Program-made: the position numbers and the translations under genes
Part shown: positions 1-12,629 of the stretch, in pieces
Position numbering within the stretch: position 1 is the first letter of the stretch
Layout of the letters: each line of letters begins with the position of its first letter
Assembly (NCBI GenBank): GCA_946803715.1
Contig: CAMPET010000040.1
Span: forward strand, 263,889-325,441
Origin: Beroe ovata
Taxonomy: Eukaryota; Ctenophora; Nuda; Beroida; Beroidae
Length of the DNA: 61,553 nt
Reading direction: 5' to 3'
The notes under the pieces: generated by a model
The model's input: the letters and a program-made list of their open reading frames with translations, nothing else
Told to the model about the DNA's origin: nothing
Databases searched by the model: none

Positions 1-38
1 GTGTGTGTGTGTGTGTGGATGTGTGAGTGTGTGCGTGT
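1..38. repeat. (GT)n microsatellite at window start
   Basis: An almost pure GT dinucleotide run with a few GA/GC interruptions opens the window. No other feature is associated with it. Confidence 0.95.
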
Positions 39-671
39 GTCAATTGCATAGCACGACTCTTAATTCATTTCTCCGGTGATCACCGGCTTTAGATCACCAG
101 GTAAAAACATCGGCTGCTAATCTTTATATGTGTTCGAGGAAGACTTACTGCATACATAGTGATCGACCTTTGGAATTCTTACTTATTGTAATGCTAACTT
201 TCACCGATTTAGTTCGCATGATGACAGCTTTGCGGATAGATAATATTATCATCGAGATCGCTGCTAATTTGTCAAAAATGACGTCCTGTAAGTGTAAGTT
301 TCTCTCCTCACTTACTTTTATCTTACGTCGCTCCCTCTCTCTAAAGATCAATCTAATTCCATAATGGACAGCTCAAACTTTCGTCAATAGCTCTTGACTC
401 TGATAAATTGTAATCTGATAAAAGCATTCCACACACACAAAATCGCGTATCCTTGCTTTTAAATATCGCTAAAAGCAATCCATGTTTATCGCACCGCTTC
501 TTTTTACATGTTTACTATACCTATCTCCCCTGTGGTGTTGACATGATGCCTGTTTCAAGAAGTGTCAACAGAATAGACTGCCTGTCAACCAATGATAATC
601 ATCTGTTTGGTTCACATAACTGTGTGTGTGTGTGTGAGGCTCTATGTGAAAGTTTACCTGTCTTTCCACAG
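39..671. other. non-coding stretch upstream of RasGEF exons
   Basis: I see no exon with plausible splice sites here. The open frame across 453-938 on the plus strand is mostly intron that happens to lack stops around two real exons. A short GT run lies at 620-636. Earlier RasGEF exons presumably lie outside the window. Confidence 0.5.
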
Positions 672-1118
672 GTGATAGCAGGACTGACATTCAGCGCTAT
701 ACAGAGACTCAAATACACGTGGTGTATTGTACCGCAAGAGGTAAACGCCCATCTTACACTCAATCACACGTGTTTAGAGCAACAGACCCTACAGACTGAT
801 CCTGATTATGGCAGTTGCTCAGGTGCCAGCAGGCTGATGATTTCTCATTTTCAGATGAAGAATGAATTGAACGCTCTCAAAGAAGTTGCATCTGTCAGCA
901 ACAGGTTCAAAAACATGAAGGCAGAAATCAAGAGGTAAGCTGAATCTGGAGTTCTTGACAAAATACTGACTTATGATATAGGATGTCATACCCGCACGTG
1001 CACCAAGTGCACATGCGGCTAACTGCACGTGAACTAATCATCACATGATACATCCCTCGCTCCCTCCCAGATGCGACCCCCCATGTGTACCGTATGTGGG
1101 GGTGTACTTGGCTGATCT
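672..1118 (+). CDS. RasGEF (CDC25-homology) domain gene, three internal exons, truncated
   Basis: Three consecutive exons keep frame: 672-740 (phase 0 to 0), 855-934 (ends phase 2) and 1071-1118 (broken by the N at 1119). The translation reads VIAGLTFSAIQRLKYTW, then a short coiled segment ending NRFKNMKAEIKR, then CDPPCVPYVGVYLADL. These match, in order, the RasGEF catalytic-domain blocks for 'GLNSSAISRLKKTW', the 'R-N-[FM]-K' helix and 'PPCIPFLGVYLTDL' (family knowledge: SOS, RasGRP, RalGDS and RAPGEF exchange factors that catalyse GDP release from Ras-like GTPases). All junctions are AG...GT. The next block (usually F-[IV]-x-E-G) is missing because the sequence changes abruptly after the N, so the gene is cut by an assembly join. 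Upstream exons lie outside the window. The subfamily cannot be assigned from about 66 residues. Confidence 0.85.
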
Positions 1119-1155
1119 NCCTCCGCCGTAGAGTCCTCCGCCGTAGAGTCCGGAC
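1119..1155. other. assembly join (single N) with duplicated 15-mer
   Basis: A single N at 1119 interrupts a coding exon. It is followed at once by two back-to-back copies of CTCCGCCGTAGAGTC. The sequence downstream no longer encodes RasGEF, so the N marks a contig junction rather than one unread base. Confidence 0.7.
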
Positions 1156-1368
1156 CCCGGGATAGTTTTGCCATGCTCTATTGATTAGACAGACTTAGTT
1201 TAGATCTAGATTCTGTTTTAGTTGCTGTTGACTTCTAGAAATGTTAGTTGTGTCAAAAACCCATACTCCATCGCTCAGACGTTGCACTGGAAAACAGGAG
1301 AGCTTTGGTTAAAGTATGTATAGAATACCATGCAGTCTCTTCCAAAGTATTGTATAGCAACACGGTTT

Positions 1369-1382
1369 GTTGCTATAGCAAC
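1369..1382. promoter_or_regulatory. X-box-like perfect palindrome GTTGCTATAGCAAC
   Basis: This 14-bp perfect palindrome resembles the RFX-family X-box consensus (GTTGCCATGGCAAC). It sits 7 bp before a GTCACGTGAC E-box palindrome. There is no adjacent recognised gene start, so its role as a regulatory site is inferred only. Confidence 0.35.
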
Positions 1383-1389
1383 GTATAGA

Positions 1390-1434
1390 GTCACGTGACC
1401 ACACGCATACACAGGTAATGATGAGTCACGTGAC
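1390..1434. promoter_or_regulatory. two perfect GTCACGTGAC E-box palindromes
   Basis: Identical 10-bp palindromes at 1390-1399 and 1425-1434, 35 bp apart, match the bHLH-Zip (MiT/TFE, USF type) core TCACGTGA. A third TCACGTGA lies near 1604. The cluster looks like a regulatory element, but no gene start is recognised beside it. Confidence 0.35.
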
Positions 1435-4095
1435 CCAGGGTTTGCACAAGCATTCATTATTGCCATCGGCCTGTGCAATGAGTTGACGCCCTACGAGAGC
1501 TGTGACAACACACACTCACACAAATATGTTTGTGTGACTGTGCACGTGTTTGTGTGTGTGTGTGGGAGAGGGTGATTGATTGGTGATCATCATGTTTCAC
1601 TCGGTGTCACGTGATCAATCCCTCTCACATGATCACATGGTCCACACCCGCGCCCTTAATTATGACCGTGTGTTGTTTTCTGCCAAGATTGTTATTATTT
1701 CCCTTCACTTCCGTCTTCTCGTATGTTTTGTTTCGTATAAACCGTGTTTTGTTTTCCCTAGAACCGTGGTAAACAAGTTAATTGTTGCTCAAATTTCACG
1801 TTTCTTGTGGTCTGCAAAAAGTTATGGCTGACATCGGTCCAAATGTAAACCGTTTTCATCAATATAACAACCAGAATATATTGCTGGAAAGTCATAAGTT
1901 AAACAATCAACAGACAATTTTCGAGTCTGGCCTCGTTTAAATGTGGATATTAGTATAACCGACTTCTGTGGTAAGCTCGAAGAAATTTCGCAGGGCAATT
2001 AGCATAAATTTTTGCCCAATAATGAACATGACACACCAAAATAGAACAACGCCTTGACACCAGCTTATATTGACACCAGTCAACTCTGACAACACTTGGC
2101 CTTCACATTACCTAACCTTGGAGCTATTCTACTTAACACCACTTTACCTGCATAGAGGATCCTGCTTCGGCTTGACACCACATGATCTTGCCATTAGTCC
2201 TCAGCACCTGCAAATACAGAATATCAATATCATATATTGCCACCACCTTTCTACCATGTAAAGATTCCTTAACGAAACCTACCATTCCATGTTACCTACG
2301 ATATAATAAACCTTCTCCCTTCTACATGGGATTTACCTTATTGTCTAACGAGGAATTAAAGTGCGTTTTTAACAAATTAACAGTCAACTATATTAACTTA
2401 ACTCATTGCTAAGTTTTCCGTACGGCTGTGTCCTATATTAATACATATTGTGTGCAGTTGTTCAACTCTGCTTTATTTCGCGATAAACTATTTGATTTCG
2501 CCCAACGTTTACATAAATCGTCACATACAGTAGGTTTAACCTCCCGCTAATTGACACCAAGTTCATCCATGAAACTCTGAATAGATTCAACTTCTATTTC
2601 AAGGACTTTCAAGAAGGAATTCGATGGCCCGCCCAACCCGGCAACCCATTAACTCATCTATCTTATAAACACACACACGCCCTCTCTCTCTCTACCCCCA
2701 GTTTAACATCAACTTTACGTGCTGAAAAGGACGATAGAGCACACGACTGTTACAGTGTATGATAAGGTGTGGCTATGTGAGGGCGTACTATAGCAATCTT
2801 AATACGAGTCAGACGACCAGCTTTTTTCTGTTTTGCCTGAATTGTGGCCGGGGATGTATTTCAACTTTCAAGTTTTACCGTTTTTGTCTGCCGTATATTT
2901 GCAAGATTTCATTTTTCGCTGAGGTAAACATGCTTCCCCATATACCAGTTGTAGCTCACGCTCTGTACCTATATATATTTCAATTTTCAAAGAACTCGCA
3001 ACACACCCATACATACAGTTCAGGCATTTTAACACCAGCTCTGGTGGAATAGTATCGGAATGTGACATATCATGCCTGAACTGTGCAGGTGCGAAACTAT
3101 CCAGATGACAGGAATTTTGTTGGAAACATTTTGCAGATTGCACAAGATTTTCCAATACCATGAACCCCGAAACAATTCCGTAAATCATGAGGTACTTTTG
3201 GAATCATGCACTGATCGTAGTGTTATTATGCCTTTATTACGTTTGTTAACGCGGGAGCATGCGCCGCAGAAAATTACGTCATCAAATTTTTGACATATTT
3301 CCTCCCATTGGACGGCCCTGCTGCACACGTCGCGTTGTCACGAAATTCCCTCGACAGAAATTGAGAGCTGAGAGGAGGGAGAGAATTACATACCCCACTA
3401 ATCGCCTAGCTTCCTCGAAATTTCGGGCTTCTCGGTAATTAACTTAGAGACGATTAATGACATGAAAAGATGCGTTTTTGCGCTTTCTTTCCTTGCTTTG
3501 TAAATATATATATTTCTGTCAACCCTCTCACGCCTTAAATATTTGTCCCACACAACACGCAATTTCAATTTGATTTGCATCAACTGCAAAACGCAAAGAT
3601 CTGTACGACGATCATCATTTTCAATATTCTTATCGTCGTCGTATACTAAGTACGTACTTAGGTCTACTGACTACTCTACAAAATATATATCTGACGGATT
3701 CTGTCAGTACAGCTATAATATAGTCCACATTTTGTCATTGTCCTAATCAACCTTGTGGGGTCCACAAGAGTCAATAGGACATTGACACCAGCTCTCCACA
3801 TTGGACTTCTCAATGTGGTGTCATTGGAATGTCTCCATCGTAACTCGCATGGCTATAGTGTCTAGGAAAACACTATCCAGAGTTTGTCTAGGTAATGCGG
3901 TCTAGGTCAGAAATTCCAGGATAGTCTAGGAACTGCAAATTCCTGAATAAAATATTCTGTCATGAACAAACAGTCTTGTTGGTGTCATGACAGCCAGCTG
4001 TCGAATTGATCATGTATACTACAGTATTTGGGACATGAGTCATGACAGAAAACGCACATATCTGATCGAGCCCCGATTCCGCTCAACGACTATTT

Positions 4096-4123
4096 GGTGT
4101 GTGTGTGTGTGTGTGTGTGTGTG
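4096..4123. repeat. (GT)n microsatellite
   Basis: A pure GT run of about 28 bp. A complementary-type (CA)n run follows at 4278-4300. Confidence 0.95.
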
Positions 4124-4779
4124 AATCTGATAAACCTATAACCGCCTGAACGGTGCCTAATTGAGCGATCTGGGTACAAATTGGCTCCGAGAATCACACG
4201 TTGTGAGGGTATCCTTACCTATTACTCAAATATCGCCTAATCGAATATCACATCTGCACGCCGCGTTGAGTACCACGCCACACACACACACACACACACT
4301 TACTGGAGTTTTACACTTATCTCTCTCCCTATAATTTGCTAACATTTGACAAGTAGCTCTGCGTGTAATGTGCTGCGAAATAACCTTTTAACCTCTGTAA
4401 TGCGCCATTGAAGCTCTGTTCCGAATATCGGCTATGACCTTCTTTGCTTTTATATTTATAGACTGCTCATTTCATCGATTGATTCCCAAACTAGATCAGA
4501 TAAACTGTCCTATGACTCTCGTGTGAGGATCTGAAAGTGTAATCTTGTCAATGTCAAACAAGCTCACGCATTCCAACACCCCCAGTCCCCTACACACACA
4601 CAGCCGCCCTGTCCAATGAAAGCATTTCCTGGCGATGTGTAGTTGCTCCTTCATAATAATTACGCGTGTGCCCTATTTTATTTTCTTTCTCGTTTATTGT
4701 AATACGATTACCAATACGGAAGAGGGAGCGTTTATATATATATGCGTGTGTGCTAATGCGATTTAGTGTTGCACTAAAT

Positions 4780-4866
4780 ACACAGACACACAGACATACA
4801 CGCACAGAGACATACACAAACACACAAACACTCACACACACACACACACTCACACACACACTCAGA
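4780..4866. repeat. imperfect (CA)n microsatellite
   Basis: CACA-rich tract interrupted by AGACAT and AAAC units. The apparent open frames on both strands here come only from this repeat. Confidence 0.95.
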
Positions 4867-5430
4867 CATAGACATCTTAAGAGTATAATATCGTTACAGG
4901 GGATTATTGACCATATTTTGTTTTTCATGTCTTTGACGTATTGACACATTCATATTCGCGTTATCCGGCAGTTTCAGTTCATTCTCTTGAGTAGTGACCA
5001 ATATAGTTCTCATCTCCCCAATCATGATCTCAATTGCCTGAGAATATCTATCCTAAACTCACTTTTCCTTCGTGACAATTGTCTACTTCAACTAGACAAC
5101 GTCTAGACATTGACACTCCTTTGTCCTTTCCTTTCCTGATCAAGAATCCACTCTTTCTCCTAATATCTGACAAATTTCTCGTAATATCCGACAAATTCGA
5201 CTGATCTCAGCGCGATACCTCACAACTGATCAACTTCCCACCCTACGATAGTTGATGGAGTGTCAGTACCCTACTATAGTTGAGTACAAACTCCATGTCA
5301 CATCTGGCGACTTAATTCTTCTTAGGATCCGCAGAGCACCAAAAAATCAATCCACGATAGAAAAAACATAGGTACAGAGTAAAGTCTGCATCCTGTTCTA
5401 TGATAGAAGATACTGGAGTGGGCCGCACGA

Positions 5431-5462
5431 TTGTGTGTGTGTGTGTGGGTGTGTGGGTGTGT
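5431..5462. repeat. (GT)n microsatellite
   Basis: GT run with GGGT interruptions; non-coding. Confidence 0.9.
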
Positions 5463-6898
5463 ATGAGCCGAGTGCTCTGGCATTATTCCGAAATAGATAC
5501 GAATTCTGACAATTTCTGTACCACTGTTAGAATCTTGTCTCACGGCAATAATGAACATCACAATCGCATAGTGACGGAAGTAGTTGCAGTCGTAGACAAT
5601 CACGCAATTTGTAAGAGTTCACTGCATAACAACACCCCATCAATCTCCAATTGAAACAAATCAATCTACATATATTGACAACCAATTCCCCTATGACCAA
5701 ACATCGAGTTATGTACCTGCTACCCAATAAACTCAAGGAGAACACCGAATAATGTTGTGCTACTTAGGATTTAAAAATGCTTTAATTCTTACATTGATCA
5801 TAGGTACAACACTGGTACAGACGATTCAACGAAACTAGCATTTGACAGAATTTCCTCCAATAAGATCTCATTGTTATCATAGGTACGTCATTTCTCCTGT
5901 CAATCTGACTAATCCAAGGAGGTCATTGCGGTGCCATATTTCGCTGCCATAGCCTACCATTTCAAGATCTAGAGATTCATAACAAAATCATAACTTCGTC
6001 GCAAAGTCTGATAACAGATATCGGCCAAAACGCCCACATGTGTTATTGGTGTCAAAAAGGTGTGACAAAATTTGTGCATCAGCACATTATAGAGGGGGTG
6101 CATTCTTCAACCCAGGAATTTCATTTCTATTTTTTATCGTGACATAACTCTCAGCTAAGATATACACCCCCATGAGGCCTGATCATGACGTGACAATATA
6201 ATATTTGACAGTGCCAATATTCATTCTCAGTGCTCAGATCCTATTCCGCGGTTTATATCTGTTCTGCTTGATCATTTTTCCTCCTCCCTTCTCTGCTTTA
6301 TATATTCCGCTCTATATATTCCGCCATGATATCTGAAATCCGTCATGATATTTGAAATTTTTCCCAGCAGTTAATTATGGTAATTGCCCTGTGAGGAACT
6401 CAAACTGGTAGGAATTAGCCCGATCCCCATATCTCTTCTCCGTACCTGCGATAATACATTTGACCCAGTAGATAACAGTGGTTCTCAGTTTGGTTTCCGT
6501 TATTCGAGTCGATAATTTCCGTGCTTTCCGCTAGATTTCCGTGTTTTCGAGCTCGTGGATGATTTCTCGACCACAATATACAGATTCGAAATTTCTCTCA
6601 CACTTTGTTTTGGTCTATATAACCCTCAAACTAGCTTTTGCCACCTCAAATTTCGTATCACAAGACGTGGTCGTCCATAACCTCAGCTCTTGACGTGATT
6701 GTTTATTAACCACCATCACGTTATGAATAGTGAATACTTACTTAAATTAATAGGCGTGTTAAGCGCGCATATCTGCGTTTAAAATCCATATGCATTAACA
6801 TATCAATGACTGACATATGATTACTGACGATAGCTTATAACGTAGGGTAATTACTAATTATCTTACGTGAATTGTGAGTTTAAAATCAATCAAATAGG

Positions 6899-6954
6899 CG
6901 ACGTATGTTAGTTTCACCCACCCATGCATGGGTGGGTGAAACTAACATACGTCG
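6899..6954. repeat. 56-bp perfect palindrome, no spacer
   Basis: Bases 6899-6926 are the exact reverse complement of 6927-6954, with the centre at ATGCAT. The arm reads CGACGTATGTTAGTTTCACC and continues CACCCATG. Homology stops at 6898/6955. Such a spacerless palindrome can form a cruciform or arise by fold-back duplication. It lies in intergenic DNA. Confidence 0.97.
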
Positions 6955-7533
6955 ACACATGTATGTCAGCGAAAACGCATGCTTTCCCCTATAAAAATGA
7001 ACAGGCCACTGTTCATGTTCGTGAACGTTTTTTTCACAATCATCTCCTATTGACATGAATTTCATCCTATAAGTATATTAATTGCAGTTTGGAATCCTTG
7101 ATTTGATTGCGTGCACAGTATTGAATCTCGTGGGAAAAATCAAACGTCGTGGGAAAGATCAGCCTAGCCTTTTGCTTTTTGAAAATTTGAGCTTCAACAA
7201 CATCACCTTTCATCCAAGTTCCAGAAGATCGTGTACGGTCCCACGCGATTCACAGCTAAATTCCGATCTAAACTTGCTTCCGGGATCATTAAAGATCAAC
7301 CGCACGCTGCTACTCAGAATCTTGACACCTCAGTGCACGCTACTTAGCACTTGACACCTTGCTGCTTGTGAAGAATGTGAAACGTTCGGTGAGATAGAGG
7401 TCACCGGGCTTGACACTGAGGAGGGGGGGCAGGGAGAAAATGTGGACCGTCAAATAGGAAATAGATTGTCTGATCGTTTGGTGTTAGCCGTTCGGAACTA
7501 TTTCTGATTATGAGATTTTGAGTGGAATAGGAA

Positions 7534-8516
7534 GCCCCAAAAGTATCCCGATAAGAGTCCCACAAAGAATTCAATCTGGCACCTACTTGCAGCTCCAGAT
7601 TCAGGAAATGAAAACTTGGCAGCCCCCCCCCCCTTATTCTATATCAGAGAATTACGTGAGCACAAGTATTATATATTGGACAAAAAATAACAAGAGAGAA
7701 GAGGGGAGGGGGAACCATCTGACCACCAAGCACGCAAAATTTGGACCACCTGCGACCATCTCCGACCACCCATGACCTGAGTCTGTCTGAGTACTTAGTC
7801 TAGGAACGTGAGGAATCACTAAGTAGTTCAGCGAAGTTAGACGGAAGTTTGGGAGTTTGTTTATCTTGGACCCGCGTGTTTGTATCTCGAATCGCAGTTT
7901 GATACTTTGATATTTAATGTGTGAGTCGTGTTTGAGGTTTGATATGTGAAGAGAGGAAAGTTTTTGACACCCTAAATGTGAGAACATGATATCTCTTGGT
8001 TTAGGCACATGCAGANGCCCCAAAAGTATCCCGATAAGAGTCCCACAAAAGAATTCAATCTGGCACCTACTCATCTCTCCAACTTGCAACTCCAGATTCA
8101 GGAAATGAAAACTTGGCAGCCCCCCCATCCTTATTCTATATCAGAGAATTACGTGAGCACAAGTATTATATATTGGACAAAAATCACAAGAGAGAAGTGG
8201 GGAGGGGAACCATCTGACCACCAAGCACACAAAATTTGGACCACCTGCGACCATCTCCGACCACCCCTGACCTGAGTCTGTCTGAGTACTTAGTCTAGGA
8301 GCGTGAGGAACCACTAAGTAGTTTAGCGAAGTTAGACGGAAGTTTGGGAGTTTGTTTATCTTGGACCCGCGTATCGCGATTGAGAGAGAATCGTAGTTTG
8401 ATATTAGTGAGTCGTGTTTGAGGAATGAGGCTTGATATGTGAAGAGAGGAAGGTTTTTGACACCCTAAATGAGACATTGTGAGAACATGATATCTCTTGG
8501 TTTAGGCACATGCAGA
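7534..8516. repeat. unmerged contig overlap: ~482 bp and ~500 bp copies around N at 8016
   Basis: 7534-8015 and 8017-8516 are near-identical direct copies separated by one N. The right copy begins exactly at the N, and the left copy stops at the N inside the sequence where the right copy continues (GCACATGCAGATTC). This is the geometry of two overlapping contig ends placed end to end, with allelic indels between them. It is not a biological tandem duplication. Confidence 0.85.
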
Positions 8517-11500
8517 TTCTGTTCACCCTATTCTTGTCAACTGGGATTTGTCGTAAATCTAGATTACAGACCCTTATAATAACCCTCTAGTTTAAAAGTT
8601 ACGTCATTGGGAATATATTTTTACAGAATTCAGTACATACCGTATTACCGTATAAGGGGGTTCGCTAGGGGGTGTCAGTCACCACGATCCGACACAAATT
8701 CCTCCCTCTCGTCTTTCACCTGAAATCGAATAGGAATTTTTATATATTTTGAAATTGTTCTAACTCGCTAATTGGTGTGTGAGAATGCGTCTGTTACCGT
8801 TTTGTCTACGGTTGATACGAATGAGTATCCTCGTTTATTGTTGTTACATACTTCGCTTTCGAATGTTTCTCCAGATGTTTGTCCGGATTTGAGTTTCTGC
8901 ATTTAACTTTCGTTTAGTTCTTTTAAGAGCATAATTCACTCGATATTTCCGGAGATGACTCTGAGTTTACTCCAGGAAGTAACAATTATTGACACCTGAC
9001 TGAGACGAATAAGACATATGATCAACTTCTTGTGAAATTCACAGAAAAACACACTATCGCGTGCGTTTGTCGCTGAAAATCAATCAGCATAATACACACG
9101 TTGATTCACGTGACGTTTGTGTGTGTGCGTGTCTGTGTGTGTGCGTGTCGTGAACCAATGAAACATGTAGCAATCAGCTCTGATCATAATTGATAGCTAC
9201 GGTATATAGATGAAGAGTGTTTGGGCGTGGTCGATCATGGAATAAGGTCACAGCGGTGGACGAACGTGTGTTTGTTGACGTTGTTTGACAACGTGACGCT
9301 TGGAAAACATGACATACTGACACTGTCACAATCTAGTCTGGAAACATGGCATACATATTGACGTAGTGCTAAATCTAGACTGATGTGGGGGTGTCTAGAA
9401 CAAGAGGGAATTTGCATTATCTGCAGCAAGGTTGCAGGAGTGCAAATAGGACCATATATGGAGTGAAATTTTACGATCATTGCCTTATATAGGCATTTCA
9501 TGATCATTGCCTTATATGAGCATCGAATTTTCTGCCTTACTCGATAAGACAAAATCTTGAAAATGATGCCATTATTTCCCCATTTTCAACCTGCATTTTC
9601 CGAATTCTTCCCATTTAGACTGGCCCCAATTCTGAAATTTAACTCTCAGCCCGCAATGAATATGTTCTCTTCAATCCAGACACATTCCTGCATGCAGTTT
9701 TCCCGTCCATTCCCTCGCCTCCTGCTAACAGGGCTCAATCAGTCAAAAATCCTACACAAATTAACCCAAGTCCCACCGTCCACAGCTATATAAGTGATCT
9801 GCTGAAAACCTTCATTTAGACATCTCCATTGGTCATTATACGTGATTACAAACTCCAAACACCATCAATGTATCTCACTTGACGTGAGACTAACAAACAA
9901 ACAAACAATCGGTCAATTGCTGGACTGATATCGTTAATTTAGACGTCGTTGATTAAAGATTCGTCTATCGGTTCATTAACCACCCGCCCTACGCAAATAC
10001 TACAGTAGTGTTTCCAGACTTCCTGTTACAGCTATACTGCAGACCCACGAAACTTCTAAATGCTGCCTTATTTTTTTTTTCAAAAATCGACGTTTCCCGC
10101 GAGCAAATTTGCCGGAAAGCAAGTCCGGAGGAGATTTTTGCCCCATCTCCTTCAGACCTCGAGGAGTCATGTTCATGAGTTCATCCCTATTCTGGATGGT
10201 CCCTGCAACATAGTGCTTGTCAGTGAGCGTTTTTCCTGCCCGTGATAGTTCTACTATGCTGGTTTTTTTTGTGACGATACATCCTAGTATTTTCTCAGTT
10301 CTGGTCATTACTGCACTCTTTTCGATAGGTGTGAGTGGTGTGTTTTTCTTCTTCGTCTGCATGTATGTTCGTCTGCATGTATGTTGATTTCATACATGAA
10401 TCGATAAACTTGCGACGAACATTTGCAGCGAATCATTTCTATCATTATATACGTCATTCCTTTTCCATCAAGTTGAAGTGTACTCGATCATTGCACTGTA
10501 AATCCTGCGTTTATAGTTACACATACTCATTACTATATTCATTAGATCATCGCAAGACGCCCGGTTTTTTGAAATAAACATGTTTACACATCGGTCTAGA
10601 AAATACAATTTCCCATCCCTTGTCCTTAGGCTTGCTTTGGCTACAACAGACATTCCGCAGTGCTTTTTTGGGGGTTTGAGCCCCCTTGTGTCTAGCTCGG
10701 AGGCTACAAAATTCATATAAGTGGATTAATATATTACACAAAGAAGTGATCGTTTTGTAATTATCGGAATCAAGCTCTCTGATTGGATACCGATGAGTCA
10801 CGTGGGTTGCCTGGGTAACGCGATTGGTTGTCACGAAACATGGCAAGTGATATATACCACATGCCACGATGTCTGGGCCTAATGGGGGGCTATTGTTTAA
10901 TTCCTCACTCTCACATACACTGATAAAACTTGTCTTTCTGCTTGTATCTGTACAGCTGACCGTATAACTGTAACTTGCTGTGTTAAGTGATAGGTGGTCT
11001 TAAGTGACGTCACAACTGCGTCAATGAAACTTCAGATTTCATGTTTTTAACGTCCATCTTGTGATTATTCCACGAAGTTTTAGTGGAGTCAATTCCATGC
11101 ATCACTGTAAATGCACACGCTTATTATGAATATTTTGAAGTGTGAAATCTGCCATTTGAAACACCCATAGATAAGTTTAAAGGTTTCAATTCGAAGAGAG
11201 TTTCCTTTTAAAAAAACACAAATCCCAATTCCGAAATTCCGTTCTCATTTGATGAAATGTTCGGCATATTTAAAACGCAAATGTAATCAGTATTATGGGA
11301 TGTAGAAATATTTGGCAGCCACACGCAGTATGGTTCGACAATGCAGGTCACACTTAAAAGTTTTATGTCTATAGCACTGAAATTTGGTGCTTATAATAAA
11401 TCCATTCGAAAAAATAGGTGCAAAAATGAGACCCGAAAATGAAAATATTTCCCGGCCATTTGGCAGTACTCAGTGTAAGGCTTCCTTCTAAAACGGCTTA

Positions 11501-12629
11501 CCATAAACAGCTATTAAACCTAAAGAAGCTGCTAACATAATGTTGAAGAATGTGGAGTTTTTGAAGTTTTGCTTATCATTAAGGCGTGGGGTTGGAATTT
11601 GCTTTTACCGAATTTCATTGCACTTATTGGTAAATTTTGTAGTTATGTTATTAAAGCTGTCTAGGGATGTGAAATTATTGTCATTTAATTAAGGTTTTGT
11701 TTCTTTAACACGGCTAGCCCTAGACAAATCACAATTAATTTCGAAAATAGTCTACATCATAGTATACACCGTCGTATATTTCATAAAATTCAACTTTTAG
11801 ACGTTTCAATTTCCGAAATTCGGGACCGTATAAAAGTATTAACTTCAGCGCGTTTTTCGATGATTTTACCGATTTATTGAGTTGGAACGAGCGATTTAAC
11901 TTTCCCGCGCTTTTTTCAACAAACCGAGCTTTTCAATTATATAGGGGACGGATGTTATACTTGCATTAAGCTATCAATTATTGTAGGTACTTGAGATTTT
12001 AAAAACCATCCCTTCTCTTCATCAGAATAATCACATACATTCTCCTAGGAATGAACTTCGCATAGTCATATTCGTTAGACAGATAACAGTCAAACAATTA
12101 CTGATTACTGCCCCCGTCTAGATTTGACCTGATTCAATATTCTGCGATGATATCTCATAGCACTGTCTTTCCTTAGGTAGATTTTTAAGTTTTAGGGCGT
12201 GGTTTTTGCTTGATTTAACCGAGAAAATGTTCCCATTTCTCGGTAATGAATGTGTCATGCTACGTCTCTACGGGGTCATTAATCGTTAATTTCGTAATCG
12301 GTGTCAAGATATTCTGCAGGAATTGAAATCGTTAATCGGGTTATAAGACTGTAGTTTTTACACTGTCTAAAGACGTGTGTGCGTGTGTGTGTGAGTGTGT
12401 GTGTGTGTAGTAGCTATACTATTACTGAGTCAATGTCTCATCGATGAGTGTAATAATCCATCCCCTAAAAGTACCCACGTCATATAAGAAGATTATTCCA
12501 AACCGTCCCTAACCCCTCTGCACACAGAACATAGGAGGTCCATAACACGCAATGACGAGTACCGATGACGTAACGTGAGAGACGATATGATTTGGTGTTT
12601 TCTACTCTATGGCTTACAATCTGTCCTAG
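8517..12629. other. intergenic region upstream of the TGF-beta exons
   Basis: No exon is supported. GT microsatellites lie at 9117-9148 and 12374-12409. A 120-codon minus-strand open frame at 10000-10362 has no recognisable domain or splice context. The missing 5' exon(s) of the TGF-beta gene, encoding the signal peptide, should lie here or further upstream, but I cannot identify them. Confidence 0.45.

Larger units (their letters stand above)
1156..7533. other. long intergenic region without a recognised gene
   Basis: Short open frames here lack codon bias, splice context and recognisable domains. Visible contents are: paired E-boxes and an X-box-like palindrome at 1.37-1.61 kb; dispersed TTGACACC words (about 2054, 2069, 2172, 2552, 3781, 6047, 7323, 7353); GT/CA microsatellites at 4.1, 4.28, 4.8 and 5.43 kb; and a perfect palindrome at 6.9 kb. 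I see no RNA gene. Confidence 0.5.

Noticed and set aside
453-938. 161-codon plus-strand open frame read as a single protein
   Set aside because: Only 672-740 and 855-934 match a known domain, and each is flanked by splice sites. The rest is intron read-through.
4590-4949. Overlapping plus and minus frames rich in Cys/Val or Thr/His
   Set aside because: Translation of a CA/GT microsatellite. The same applies at 48301-48565 and 59430-59839.
7652-8128. 158-codon minus-strand frame spanning the N at 8016
   Set aside because: It crosses an assembly join between duplicated contig ends, so the frame is artificial.
10000-10362. 120-codon minus-strand frame with basic composition
   Set aside because: No recognisable domain, no clear splice context, and it includes an A-rich homopolymer; I could not support it as a gene.
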